Shown one piece after another: positions 1-8,370 of a stretch of DNA of 64,000 bases (position 1 is the stretch's first letter; each line of letters starts with the position of its first letter). Under the pieces are notes generated by a model. That model was not told the DNA's origin, ran no database searches, and was given only the letters and a program-made list of their open reading frames with translations. The translations under genes and the position numbers were made by a program. The stretch lies in the NCBI RefSeq assembly GCF_000428885.1, contig NZ_KE386810.1:210444-274443 (forward strand). The letters run 5' to 3'. The stretch comes from Geothrix fermentans DSM 14018. Lineage in GTDB: Bacteria > Acidobacteriota > Holophagae > Holophagales > Holophagaceae.

Positions 1-3
1 GAC

Positions 4-978
4 CTACAGGGCGAGCAGTTCCCTCGAGTAGTGGTCCACGGCGTAGGGCAGCCAGCGGCGCCCGGGCAGGTCGCGGCTGAGGTACCCCATGTGGCCGCCG
101 CAGGGCTCGAGGTGCAGGTGTACGGCCGGGGAGGGCTCCGCCTCCGCGGCGTGCCGCCAGGGGATGAAGGGGTCGTCCTTGGCCATGAGGATGACCGTGG
201 GCACGGTGATCCCGGACAGGTGGCGGCGGGCCGAGCAGCGGGCGTAGTAGTCGTCCGCATCCCGGAAGCCCGCGGCCTTCGTGGTGTAGGCGTCGTCGAA
301 CTGGCGCAGGCTCATGAGGGGGCGGGTCTGGTAGATGTCTGGCACGAGGCCGTCTTCCACCCGCTGGCGGATGGCCTGGCGGCATCGCTTGATGAAGCGC
401 AGCTCGTAGAGGCGGCTGATCCCCGTGTGGATGGCCTCGGAGCAGGCGCCCAGGTCCACGGGCGGGTTCACGGCAATGGCAGCATCCGGCTGGGCGGCGG
501 GTTCCGGCAGGCCGTTCCCTAGGTTCAGCAGCAGCGCGTTGGCGGAGAGGGAGTAGCCGATGGCCAGCTGGCGCAGGTCCGGGTGCCGCTCGCGCGCGGC
601 CGCGAAGGCCGCCCCCAGGTCGTCGCCGGAGCCGCTGTGGTAGGGCCGCTTGGCCAGGCCCCGCCCCTCGCCGCAGCCCCGGTGATTCACGGTCCAGACA
701 TGGTGGCCCTGCTTCCGGGCCAGGGCGATGGTGCGGCGCACGTAGTGGGCCTGGTCGTCACCGCCCAGGCCGTGGAAGACCAGCACCAGCACGTCCGTCT
801 CGCCGGGATAGTGGCGCCCCGCCAGTTGGTCGCCGTCCGGCAGAGGGATGCGGAAGGGGGCGGAGGGGTGGTCCGGCAAGGCCCCGGGCAGGTAGTTGCC
901 CAGGATGGTCTGGAGGTGGCCCGTGGGCGCCCACCAGGGCGGGCGGCAGGGCAGGGGCGGCGGGGCGAGCGGGCGCAT
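4..978 (-). CDS. YheT-family alpha/beta hydrolase
   Basis: Predicted cytoplasmic serine hydrolase of the YheT/COG0429 group; the family's true substrate is poorly defined (esterase-like). About 324 residues, the usual length. The N-terminus has the family's W-x-P-x-GHLQT stretch, followed by an oxyanion-type VFHGLGG motif, the nucleophile elbow GYSLSANALL (Ser in G-x-S-x-x) and a C-terminal GGHMGY that supplies the catalytic His. I place the start at the ATG at 978; an in-frame TTG lies at 984. There is no clear ribosome binding site. The gene lies 13 bases behind the small secreted protein gene on the same strand and may be co-transcribed with it. Family assignment is firm, substrate unknown. 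Confidence 0.85.
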   Translation of the reverse strand: MRPLAPPPLPCRPPWWAPTGHLQTILGNYLPGALPDHPSAPFRIPLPDGDQLAGRHYPGETDVLVLVFHGLGGDDQAHYVRRTIALARKQGHHVWTVNHRGCGEGRGLAKRPYHSGSGDDLGAAFAAARERHPDLRQLAIGYSLSANALLLNLGNGLPEPAAQPDAAIAVNPPVDLGACSEAIHTGISRLYELRFIKRCRQAIRQRVEDGLVPDIYQTRPLMSLRQFDDAYTTKAAGFRDADDYYARCSARRHLSGITVPTVILMAKDDPFIPWRHAAEAEPSPAVHLHLEPCGGHMGYLSRDLPGRRWLPYAVDHYSRELLAL

Positions 979-991
979 GCCCAAGTGTGAC

Positions 992-1540
992 TCAGTCGTT
1001 CCGCTTGAAGACCAGCTTGAAACTGAAGGGGTTGTCGAGCTTCGGGTGGGTGTAGGTCACCTGCAGGGCCAGCGAGTTTCCGTCCTTCCGCATGGAGTAG
1101 ACGTACTTCAGCACGTAGCCGTCCCCGGTGACGGTCTGGACCATGGTGGGGCCGTCCTTCGTGAGGGTGGCCTTGAACACGGTGTCGTCGCTGCGCTTCC
1201 AGTCGCTCTCGGTGCCGTCCGCGGGCGTGTCGATGGGACGCTCCCTCCCCATGGTCACGGAGAAGCTCTCGCCGGCCAGGATGTCAAGCTTGTTGAAGGG
1301 GCGGCAGGCGCCCTGGAGCTTCTTCTTCCAGAAGAGCTTCATGGCGAAGTTCAGGTCCCTGACATGCTCCTCGATCCGCTCCTCGATCTTGTCACTTTGT
1401 GAAGCCGCGAGGGTCCATTCGCCATCCCAGTCCACTTTCGCCCCCTTGGCGGGTTCGGCGGTCCCGGCGGCCGGCTTGGGTTTCTGGGCCAGGACCGGAA
1501 GGGCCAGGGAGCAGGACAGCATCAGGGCCAGGACGCGCAT
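992..1540 (-). CDS. small secreted protein, unknown function
   Basis: About 182 residues. The chosen ATG at 1540 has a good GGAGG site just upstream and opens a clean signal peptide (MRVLALMLSCSLALPVLAQ), so export to the periplasm is likely; a longer frame upstream lacks these features. The mature part contains a WDGEWTL stretch, then a run of polar beta-like segments ending FKLVFKRND. It resembles the loosely defined small periplasmic proteins that follow a W-x-G-x-W-x-L pattern, but I do not recognise a named family. Upstream lies the divergent maeB gene; downstream, on the same strand, is the YheT-like hydrolase. Confidence 0.6.
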   Translation of the reverse strand: MRVLALMLSCSLALPVLAQKPKPAAGTAEPAKGAKVDWDGEWTLAASQSDKIEERIEEHVRDLNFAMKLFWKKKLQGACRPFNKLDILAGESFSVTMGRERPIDTPADGTESDWKRSDDTVFKATLTKDGPTMVQTVTGDGYVLKYVYSMRKDGNSLALQVTYTHPKLDNPFSFKLVFKRND

Positions 1541-1627
1541 GGGAACCTCCAGGGGGAGCCTACCCCGACTTTCGGAAGTATTGAAAGCGCTCAAAGTGAT
1601 CCCTGCAACAAAGAGGGGTATTGATGA

Positions 1628-1651
1628 CCTTGCAGGCAGCATCGTGCAAGG
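1628..1651. promoter_or_regulatory. inverted repeat upstream of maeB, possible operator
   Basis: CCTTGCA, ten bases, then TGCAAGG: a perfect 7-base inverted repeat centred about 75 bases upstream of the maeB start, in the gap between maeB and the divergent secreted-protein gene. The half-site length and spacing suit a dimeric regulator. No neighbouring regulator gene supports it and I see no convincing -35/-10 pair here, so this is only a candidate. Confidence 0.3.
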
Positions 1652-1713
1652 CGAGGTGTAAGCTGGGTGGCATTCAGCCCAAAGACAGGGCACTCAATTC
1701 AAGGAGTGTGGCC

Positions 1714-3966
1714 ATGAAACGCAAGCAGGAAGCCCTCGATTACCATTCGCAGGGTCGGAAGGGGAAGATCGAGGTCATCGCCACGAAGCCCTGCTCCACC
1801 GCGCGGGACCTTTCGCTGGCCTACTCTCCGGGTGTGGCGGAGCCCTGCCTGGAGATCGAGAAGGACAATGAGCTGGCCTACACCTACACCGCCAAGGGCA
1901 ACCTGGTGGCCGTGATCTCCAACGGCACCGCCGTGCTTGGCCTGGGCAACATCGGCGCCCTGGCCGGCAAGCCCGTGATGGAAGGCAAGGGCGTGCTGTT
2001 CAAGCGCTTCGCCGACATCGACGTGTTCGACATCGAAGTGAACGAGCTGGACATCGACAAGTTCTGCCAGGTCGTGAAGGCCCTGGAGCCCACCTTCGGC
2101 GGCGTGAACCTCGAGGACATCAAGGCCCCCGAGTGCTTCGAGATCGAGACCCGCCTGAAGAAGGAGATGAACATCCCCGTCTTCCACGACGATCAGCACG
2201 GCACCGCCATCATCAGCACGGCGGCCCTGATGAACGCCTCCGAGATCGTGAAAAAGAAGCTGGGCGACATGAAGGTGGTGTTCAGCGGCGCCGGGGCCTC
2301 TGCCATCGCCTGCGCGAACATGATGATCTCCGCCGGCGTGAAGCTGGAGAACCTCTGGCTCTGCGACACCAAGGGCCTGGTCTACACCGGCCGCAAGGAG
2401 GGCCTGAACAAGTACAAGGAGAAGTTCGCCAAGCCCAGCGAGTGGCGCACCCTGGCGGACACCATCAAGGATGCCGACGTGTTCGTGGGCTGCTCCAGCA
2501 AGGGCGCCCTGACGCCCGAGATGCTCCTGAGCATGGCCAAGAACCCCATCGTCTTCGCCCTGGCCAACCCCGATCCCGAGATCGACTACCCCACCGCCAA
2601 GGCCACCCGCGATGACATCATCCTGGCCACGGGCCGCAGCGACTACCCGAACCAGGTGAACAATGTCCTGGGCTTCCCCTTCATCTTCCGCGGCGCCCTG
2701 GACGTGCGCGCCTCGGAGATCAACGAGCCCATGAAGCTGGCCGCCGCGAAGGCCCTGGCCGCCCTGGCCAAGGAGGAGGTGCCCGACGCCGTGGTGAAGG
2801 CCTACTCCGGCCAGAAGTTCAGCTTCGGCCCCGAGTACATCATCCCCAAGCCCTTCGATCCCCGCGTGCTCCTGTGGGTGGCGCCCGCCGTCGCCAAGGC
2901 CGCCATGGAGACGGGCGTGGCCAAGACGCCCATCGCCGACATGACCGCCTACAAGGAGCGCCTGGAAGGTCTCCAGGGCCGCAGCAAGGACGTGATCCGC
3001 AACGTCATCCACCGCGCCAAGGCCGCCCCCAAGCGCGTGGTGTTCCCCGAGGGCGACCATCCGCTGATCCTCCAGGCCGTCGCCCAGATGGTGGAGGAGG
3101 GCATCTGCACGCCCATCCTCCTTGGCGATCCCGCCAAGGTGAAGGCCGTGGCGGCGGACCACGGCATCTCCCTGACCGGCGTCGAGGTCCTGGATCCCTG
3201 CACGGTGCCCTGGCGCAAAGAGGCCGAGGACACCTACCTCGACCTCCGCAAGCGCCGCGGCATCACCAGCTTCGAAGCCAGCCGCAAGGTGCAGGAGCGC
3301 ATCTACTTCGGCGCCCTGATGTGCCGCATGGGCAAGGCCGACGGCCTCATCGCCGGCCTGACGATGTACTACCCCGAGACCATCCGCCCCTGCCTGGAGA
3401 TCATCGGCACCCGCAAGGGCGTCAAGCGCGTCTGCGGCGTCTACACCATGGTCCTCAAGAACCGCGTGCTGTTCTTCTCGGACACCACCATGAACATCGA
3501 GCCCAGCAGCGAGGAACTCGCCGAGATCGCCCTCCTGACCGCGGACCTGGCCAAGGACACCTTCGGCATGGAGCCGAAGGTCGCCATGCTCTCCTTCTCC
3601 GACTTCGGCAGCGTGGACCATCCGCTGGTCCGCAAGGTCCAGAAGGCGGCGGAGCTCGTGAAGACCCAGCGGCCCGACCTCAAGTGCGACGGCGAGATGC
3701 AGGCCGACACCGCCCTGGGCGAGGGCATCCTGTCCGAGGAATATCCCTGGGTGGACCTGCCGGGCGGCCCGAACGTGCTGATCTTCCCCGACCTCACCAG
3801 CGGCAACATCGGCTACAAGCTGGTGCAGCGGCTGGCGGGCGCCGAAGTCATCGGCCCCATCACCTGCGGCATGGCCGCCCCGGTGCATGTGCTCCAGCGG
3901 CACAGCGACATGAACGACATCATCCACCTCACGGCCCTCACGGTCGTGGAGGCGCAGCAGAAGTAG
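1714..3966 (+). CDS. maeB: NADP-type malic enzyme fused to phosphotransacetylase domain (MaeB)
   Basis: Oxidative decarboxylation of malate to pyruvate in the cytoplasm. The 750-residue protein has the MaeB architecture: malic enzyme N-terminal part ([11 protein letters not shown] with the catalytic Tyr near residue 37, and [10 protein letters not shown]), an NAD(P)-binding part ([10 protein letters not shown]), then from about residue 425 a phosphotransacetylase-like domain. In characterised MaeB proteins that domain is regulatory (acetyl-CoA sensing) rather than a working Pta; this is family knowledge. The ATG at 1714 follows AAGGAG at 1701. A longer in-frame reading starting at 1621 is rejected because it lacks a ribosome site and similarity. 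A heptamer repeat array starts three bases after the stop codon. Confidence 0.95.
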   Translation: MKRKQEALDYHSQGRKGKIEVIATKPCSTARDLSLAYSPGVAEPCLEIEKDNELAYTYTAKGNLVAVISNGTAVLGLGNIGALAGKPVMEGKGVLFKRFADIDVFDIEVNELDIDKFCQVVKALEPTFGGVNLEDIKAPECFEIETRLKKEMNIPVFHDDQHGTAIISTAALMNASEIVKKKLGDMKVVFSGAGASAIACANMMISAGVKLENLWLCDTKGLVYTGRKEGLNKYKEKFAKPSEWRTLADTIKDADVFVGCSSKGALTPEMLLSMAKNPIVFALANPDPEIDYPTAKATRDDIILATGRSDYPNQVNNVLGFPFIFRGALDVRASEINEPMKLAAAKALAALAKEEVPDAVVKAYSGQKFSFGPEYIIPKPFDPRVLLWVAPAVAKAAMETGVAKTPIADMTAYKERLEGLQGRSKDVIRNVIHRAKAAPKRVVFPEGDHPLILQAVAQMVEEGICTPILLGDPAKVKAVAADHGISLTGVEVLDPCTVPWRKEAEDTYLDLRKRRGITSFEASRKVQERIYFGALMCRMGKADGLIAGLTMYYPETIRPCLEIIGTRKGVKRVCGVYTMVLKNRVLFFSDTTMNIEPSSEELAEIALLTADLAKDTFGMEPKVAMLSFSDFGSVDHPLVRKVQKAAELVKTQRPDLKCDGEMQADTALGEGILSEEYPWVDLPGGPNVLIFPDLTSGNIGYKLVQRLAGAEVIGPITCGMAAPVHVLQRHSDMNDIIHLTALTVVEAQQK

Positions 3967-3969
3967 GTG

Positions 3970-4004
3970 TCAGCTATCAGCTATCAGCTATTAGCTGTCA
4001 GTTC
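3970..4004. repeat. heptanucleotide tandem array, TCAGCTA type (array A)
   Basis: Five 7-base units in tandem: TCAGCTA three times, then TTAGCTG and TCAGTTC. It begins exactly three bases after the maeB stop codon. The same unit recurs after gcvT (49600) and flanking the tRNA-Ala/ABC-F gap (52163). Followed at once by a strong hairpin. Confidence 0.85.
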
Positions 4005-4026
4005 GCGGGGGCCTCCGGGCCCCCGC
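4005..4026 (+). terminator. GC hairpin with UCCG tetraloop after maeB
   Basis: Perfect 9-bp stem GCGGGGGCC / GGCCCCCGC closed by a UCCG loop of the very stable UNCG class. It lies between maeB and the PYP-like gene. No T-run follows, so it could be a weak terminator or an mRNA 3'-end stabiliser rather than a classic intrinsic terminator. Confidence 0.5.
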
Positions 4027-4058
4027 TGCTATGCTGGCCTGCGGCTCCTGGAGGGACG

Positions 4059-4505
4059 ATGGCGGATGTGCTGTGCGCCTGGTGTGGCACCCTGATCGGG
4101 CAAAGCGAGGCCGAGCACTCCCACGGCATCTGCCGAAGCTGCTACCGGGAGTTACGTGGCATCCCGGACCTGTCCGAGTCCGAACTGGATGGCCTGCCCT
4201 TCGGCGTGATCGTCCTGGCGGAGGATGGGACCATCCTGGCCTACAACCTCGCGGAAGGCGGGCTGTCGGGACGCGAGCCCAGCGCCGTCATCGGGAGGAA
4301 CTTCTTCACGGAGATCGCGCCGTGCACCGCCGTGCAGGCGTTCCAGGGCGCCTTCCACGAGTTTTGCAGAAGGGGCGAGGATTCCCGGACCTTCCACTTC
4401 ACCTTCCGCTTCCCGGAGGGCCCGGTCCGGGTGCAGATCGTCTTCCTGCACCGCGGGGCGGATGTGGTCGTCGCCGTCCGGAAACGGGCCGACCAGGGCG
4501 CCTGA
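4059..4505 (+). CDS. photoactive yellow protein-like PAS protein with N-terminal zinc ribbon
   Basis: A 148-residue cytoplasmic protein in two parts. Residues 1-30 carry C6-x2-C9 and C25-x2-C28, a small zinc ribbon of the SHGIC-x2-C type seen at the front of some bacterial PAS proteins. Residues 42-143 are a PAS domain that aligns without gaps to Halorhodospira halophila PYP (recalled sequence), with a constant offset of 20. Y62, E66, R72 and C89 fall on PYP Y42, E46, R52 and C69; S70 replaces T50; E120 replaces M100. From residue 44 to 90, 29 of 47 positions match. C69 in PYP binds p-coumaric acid, so blue-light sensing is the inference; chromophore loading is not shown. The ATG at 4059 follows GGAGGG. 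No output domain is present, so a partner would be needed. Confidence 0.8.
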   Translation: MADVLCAWCGTLIGQSEAEHSHGICRSCYRELRGIPDLSESELDGLPFGVIVLAEDGTILAYNLAEGGLSGREPSAVIGRNFFTEIAPCTAVQAFQGAFHEFCRRGEDSRTFHFTFRFPEGPVRVQIVFLHRGADVVVAVRKRADQGA

Positions 4506-4510
4506 GCGCC

Positions 4511-5308
4511 CTAGCCGGGGGATTCCAGCTGCTGCAGCCAGGCCTGGATCTCGGGGTCCTGGTCCGGGCTGAGGCGCAGGACCTCGCGCAGGTCGGCGAG
4601 GGCGGGGGCGGGCTCATCCCGCTGGAGGTGCACGAAAGCGCGCTCCTTGTGGGCCCGGGCATCGCCGGGGTCCAGCAGGATCAGGTGGGTGGCCGTCCAC
4701 AGGGCCTCCTCCCAGTCTTCGGCATGCATGAACCGCAGGTGGAGGTTACGCACCAGACGGATGAGGATCTGGCGATCCGCCGCGGGCTTCAGCATGTCGG
4801 GGTGGAAGGCGATCCGGCCGGCGCTGGCGGCTTTCACCAGGGCGGCGCCGCCCTCCTCTTCCACGGCGCGTCCGCGATTGAAGGGGTCGAAGCACAGCAG
4901 GCCGGATGACGTGCGCAGGGCGGTGATGAAGTGGCCAGGAAGGCCCACACCCACTGCGTCGAAGCCCATGCGGCGCGCCAGGTCGATCCACAGGATGGAG
5001 AGGGAGATGGGCAGGCCCTTGCGGCGTGCCACCACGGCCGGGAGCAGGGCGTTCAGGGGATCGTCGTAGGTCTCGCGATCCCCGTCGAAGCCGAGCTCCT
5101 CGAAGAGCAGGTGGTTCAGCGCCTCCAGGGCCCGGTCCGTGTCCCAGGGGAGGGGCATGCGCCCTGCGAGGGTGAAGGCCCACTCGTTCAGCTGCATGAC
5201 CACCGAGGCGGGATCAGGATCCTCCAGGGCCGGGGCCACGGCGTGGATGGCGCCTTCTGCCAGGCTCCGGCACTGCGGATCCAGGCGGAGGTACTCGAGC
5301 AGGGACAT
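4511..5308 (-). CDS. SirB1-family transglutaminase-like protein with TPR tail
   Basis: A 265-residue protein of the SirB1/YchA group (transglutaminase-like fold followed by tetratricopeptide helices). Visible features: a NALLPAVVARRKGLPISLSI segment typical of the family, a GVGLPGHFI stretch with the conserved His, and a C-terminal TPR-like region beginning near residue 185 (EEALWTATHLILLDPGDARA). Biochemical role in this family is not established. Its ATG overlaps the stop codon of the upstream coiled-coil protein gene by one base, and that gene overlaps the RsbU-like gene in turn, so the three form a tightly coupled minus-strand operon. Confidence 0.8.
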   Translation of the reverse strand: MSLLEYLRLDPQCRSLAEGAIHAVAPALEDPDPASVVMQLNEWAFTLAGRMPLPWDTDRALEALNHLLFEELGFDGDRETYDDPLNALLPAVVARRKGLPISLSILWIDLARRMGFDAVGVGLPGHFITALRTSSGLLCFDPFNRGRAVEEEGGAALVKAASAGRIAFHPDMLKPAADRQILIRLVRNLHLRFMHAEDWEEALWTATHLILLDPGDARAHKERAFVHLQRDEPAPALADLREVLRLSPDQDPEIQAWLQQLESPG

Positions 5309-5799
5309 CAGCCCCTCCGGCGGATCACCGAGCGGGCCACCAGGGCCACGGCCACCAGGGCCACGGCGCCCCAGGCCCAGTTCATCCAGGAGCTGGTGGC
5401 CGCCTGGACCTTCTTGGCCTCCTCGGCCTTGCGGGCGTTCTCTTCGATGGAGAGCTTGGACTGGGTTTCGCGGGCATCCTTCACGGCTTTCTGGGCGGAC
5501 TCGCGGGAGGCCTGGAGCTCCTTGGCCGCGGCCTCCTGCTCCTCCTGGATGCCGAGGACGGCGACGTGCGTGTGGGGGGCCGGTTTCACGGGTCCGCTCG
5601 CGGGCACCGCGTCCACATCATCGCTGTCGGAAACGGCCCCCTGGCCGTAGTCCAGGGACTCCGCAAGGGCCTGGATGTCGTCGCGCAGGCCCTGCAGCAC
5701 CTGGTTCTGGCGGTGGAGCTGCACGCCCTGGAGCCAGAGCATGAGCAACTGGAGGGCCAGGAAGGCGGGGATGGTCCATCGGAGGGCGGGGCGGGTCAT
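5308..5799 (-). CDS. coiled-coil membrane protein, unknown
   Basis: A 163-residue protein with a hydrophobic N-terminal segment (about 9-26), a polar linker, an Ala/Glu/Lys-rich stretch likely to form a coiled coil (about 85-135) and a second membrane segment (about 140-158) with a basic RRRG end. It has no recognised family. It is translationally coupled on both sides (stop/start overlaps with the RsbU-like phosphatase upstream and the SirB1-like gene downstream), suggesting a membrane role linked to that phosphatase. The function is not inferable from sequence. Confidence 0.65.
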   Translation of the reverse strand: MTRPALRWTIPAFLALQLLMLWLQGVQLHRQNQVLQGLRDDIQALAESLDYGQGAVSDSDDVDAVPASGPVKPAPHTHVAVLGIQEEQEAAAKELQASRESAQKAVKDARETQSKLSIEENARKAEEAKKVQAATSSWMNWAWGAVALVAVALVARSVIRRRG

Positions 5800-8345
5800 G
5801 GGTGCTCCCTTCCCAGGATAAACAGAGTCCGGTCATCCCGGTTCTGGGTATCGAAAGACGCTACATCCCGGAAGACCGCCTCGCAGGCCGCCCGGGGGCT
5901 CCCCGTGCCCCAAAGGCGGCGGAGCTGGGCGCAGAGGCGGGCCGCGCCGTAAAGCTCGCCTTCCTTGTTCATGGCCTCCGAGAGGCCGTCACTGTAGAGC
6001 ACCATCCAGCCCTTCGGGGGCAGCACGCCCTCGACCACCTCCCAGTCGCCGGGACCGGCGGGGCGCAGGCCCAGGCCACGGCCGTGGGGGGTCATCTCCG
6101 TGGAGCAGTCCTCGGCGACCCCCTGAAGCATGAGGGCCCCGGGGTGGCCGGCCCGGGCCAGCCGGTAGTGCCCATCCTCGTTCCACTCGAGCAGGACCAG
6201 GGTGAGGAAGCCCCGCTGGCCCAGCAGTTGGCGCAGTGTGTGATCCAGGGACCCCAGCATCTCCTCCAGGCCCTGGTCCTCCCGCTGGGTGGCCTGCTCC
6301 AGGAGGGCCGTAGCCTGGGCCATGTAGAGGGCGGCGGCCAGGCCCTTGCCGCAGACGTCGCCCACGGCCGCCAGCCAGTTCCCGCTCGGGCGGCGCTTGA
6401 CGAAGAGCAGGTCCCCGCCGGTCTCCAGGGCCGGCTCCAGGCGCAGGGCCACCTGGAAGCCCGGGATGGGCGGCAGGTGCGAGGTGACAAGCCCCTCCTG
6501 GATGCGCCGGGCAGTCTCCAGCTCCTGGCTCAGGCGCTCCTGGGCCAGGAGCCGCTGGTGCATCACCGCAGTCTCGAGAACCTGCCCGCCGGCCAAGGCC
6601 ACCTCCCGCAGCAGCTCGCGGTCCTCGCGGCCGTAGTTCAACTCCGAATACTTGCCGCCCAGGAGGACGGCGCTGTGGGGATGGTCGCCGGCGAGGATCA
6701 GCAGGAGCAACTGGGCTTCCAGGGCATCCACATGGGCCCGGAGACCCTCGCCCTGCTCGCGGATCCAGTCGGCCTCCTCGCTGCCCAGGCCCAGCACCAG
6801 CTCGCGATTCTCCCTGGCCAGGCGCAGCAAGCCCGGGGGAAGCCGCAGAGGCTGGGGCTGGAACTGCACGCGGCGGTCGTCCCGGTCCATGGTCTCGGCG
6901 GCGGGCAGGAGGATCTGGCGCGACTCGATGGGCACCACCTCCAGGAACTGGGGCTGGAAGGCTTCGCCCAGGGCCTTCCGGAGGGACTTCAGCAGGGCTT
7001 CCTCGCTGAAGCGCTTCCGGGGCTCGCGCACGGAGCGCAGGGCGATCTCGCGGGTGCTGGCGAAGTCCCTCCGGAAGCGGCGGCGGATGCCCTTCAGGAG
7101 CTGCCGCAGGGTCCATCCCAGGGGCAGGGCCAGCAGGCCGATGAGGGCGCCCGCCCAGCCCGGCGGGATGGACGAGAGATGGGAGAAGGACCAGGCCAGG
7201 CCGCCCAGGTACCCGGCGATCGTGAGCGCCAGGATGGCCATGTAGCTCACCCACCGCAGCAGCACCTTCCGCACCTCGAAGAGGCCGTGGCGGAAGATGG
7301 CGAAGGCGAAGCTCAGGGGCAGCAGCGGCACCGGCAGCATGAAAATGAAGATCTGGCGGCGGAAGATGAGGCTGTTGCCGTACCGGGCCCGGAGCACTGT
7401 CCAGGCCAGCAGGTCCAGGCAGAGCGCGGCCGCCACGATGAGGGACGGCAGAAGGGCCCGGCGCAGCCGCTCGTGGGTCCGGAACGTGCCCACCAGGAAG
7501 AACCCCAGGCCTGCCAGCGCCGCCCCGACGTAGAGGGGGATGGGGTAGTTGGTGAGGAAGACCCGGAGGAGGCCCTGCAGAGGCGCGCCGGACGGGGTCC
7601 GGAAGCTGCCATCGCTGAAAGTGCCCCAGAGGGTCAGGAGGAACTGCACCAGGGCCACGAGGGCGAAGCTGCCGTAGATGGCCTGGAGGAAGCGCCGGTT
7701 CTTCCGCAGGTGGAAGGGGTGGGGGAAGCGCAGGAAGAAGTGGATCCACAGGGGCGGAAGCAGCGCCGCGGTGATGGAGGCCATGAGGCCCAGGAGGATG
7801 CGGAGGCCCACAGGCATATTGAGGCCCGCTGTGGCCCCGGACATCAGGAGCGCCGTGGCGGCCAAGTAGAAGAAGTGGCGCGAGGTCTTGCGTTCAGGCG
7901 CGGAGAGCACCACCAGCAGGCTGATGGCCCAGGCCAGGAGCCCGTTCAGCAGGAGGGCCAGCTGCTCCAGGTCCAGGGGCTTCACCAGGCGCAGGGGTAG
8001 CAGGATCTGGCGGCCCTGGCGCTTCACCGTGTAGATGAGGATCGTGCCCTGGGACTTGGCGTTGATGAACCGCTGGGCCTTCAGGGTGCCTTCCAGGGTC
8101 GGCTCGAAGGTGCGGCCCTGGATCTTCACGAGCTCGTCGCCCTCCAGCAGGCCGGCCTCCTCGGCCACGCCCTCGGGCAGGATCTCCCGGATGACGATCT
8201 TCCCGTTCTCCACCACCCAGGAGCACTGGTCGTCCGAGGCCGCATACACCCACTGGTTCAGGCCGAAGGAACCCAGGGCCAGCACGAGGCAGGCCAGGCT
8301 GATCCACAGCAGGCGCCACCGGATGCGTTTGAGGTAGGGGTTCAT
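5796..8345 (-). CDS. membrane PDZ-GAF-PP2C (RsbU/SpoIIE-type) serine phosphatase
   Basis: An 849-residue membrane signalling protein. In order: an N-terminal membrane anchor (about 10-30), a PDZ domain (about 40-110, LPEGVAEEAGLLEGDELVKI), a multi-pass membrane region (about 130-400), a GAF-like segment (about 440-600), then a PP2C/SpoIIE phosphatase domain with GGDLLFVKRR, VGDVCGKGLAAALYMAQ and LVLLEW motifs that carry the metal-binding aspartates. Such proteins usually dephosphorylate an anti-sigma-factor antagonist in partner-switching stress responses (family knowledge). No antagonist or anti-sigma gene is next to it; its coupled partners are a coiled-coil membrane protein and a SirB1-like protein. 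A PDZ domain at the front is less usual and suggests periplasmic peptide sensing. Confidence 0.85.
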   Translation of the reverse strand: MNPYLKRIRWRLLWISLACLVLALGSFGLNQWVYAASDDQCSWVVENGKIVIREILPEGVAEEAGLLEGDELVKIQGRTFEPTLEGTLKAQRFINAKSQGTILIYTVKRQGRQILLPLRLVKPLDLEQLALLLNGLLAWAISLLVVLSAPERKTSRHFFYLAATALLMSGATAGLNMPVGLRILLGLMASITAALLPPLWIHFFLRFPHPFHLRKNRRFLQAIYGSFALVALVQFLLTLWGTFSDGSFRTPSGAPLQGLLRVFLTNYPIPLYVGAALAGLGFFLVGTFRTHERLRRALLPSLIVAAALCLDLLAWTVLRARYGNSLIFRRQIFIFMLPVPLLPLSFAFAIFRHGLFEVRKVLLRWVSYMAILALTIAGYLGGLAWSFSHLSSIPPGWAGALIGLLALPLGWTLRQLLKGIRRRFRRDFASTREIALRSVREPRKRFSEEALLKSLRKALGEAFQPQFLEVVPIESRQILLPAAETMDRDDRRVQFQPQPLRLPPGLLRLARENRELVLGLGSEEADWIREQGEGLRAHVDALEAQLLLLILAGDHPHSAVLLGGKYSELNYGREDRELLREVALAGGQVLETAVMHQRLLAQERLSQELETARRIQEGLVTSHLPPIPGFQVALRLEPALETGGDLLFVKRRPSGNWLAAVGDVCGKGLAAALYMAQATALLEQATQREDQGLEEMLGSLDHTLRQLLGQRGFLTLVLLEWNEDGHYRLARAGHPGALMLQGVAEDCSTEMTPHGRGLGLRPAGPGDWEVVEGVLPPKGWMVLYSDGLSEAMNKEGELYGAARLCAQLRRLWGTGSPRAACEAVFRDVASFDTQNRDDRTLFILGREHP

Positions 8346-8370
8346 GGGACCTTTGTGGAAGAATGCCCCG

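Noticed and set aside
1699-3927. Long open frame antisense to maeB
   Set aside because: GC-rich codon bias leaves long stop-free frames on the opposite strand; composition is His/Gly/Asp-biased without domain motifs, and the maeB frame is unambiguous. The same holds for the antisense frames opposite lptD (26979-29336), rne (24863-27007) and the MCP (39032-41815).
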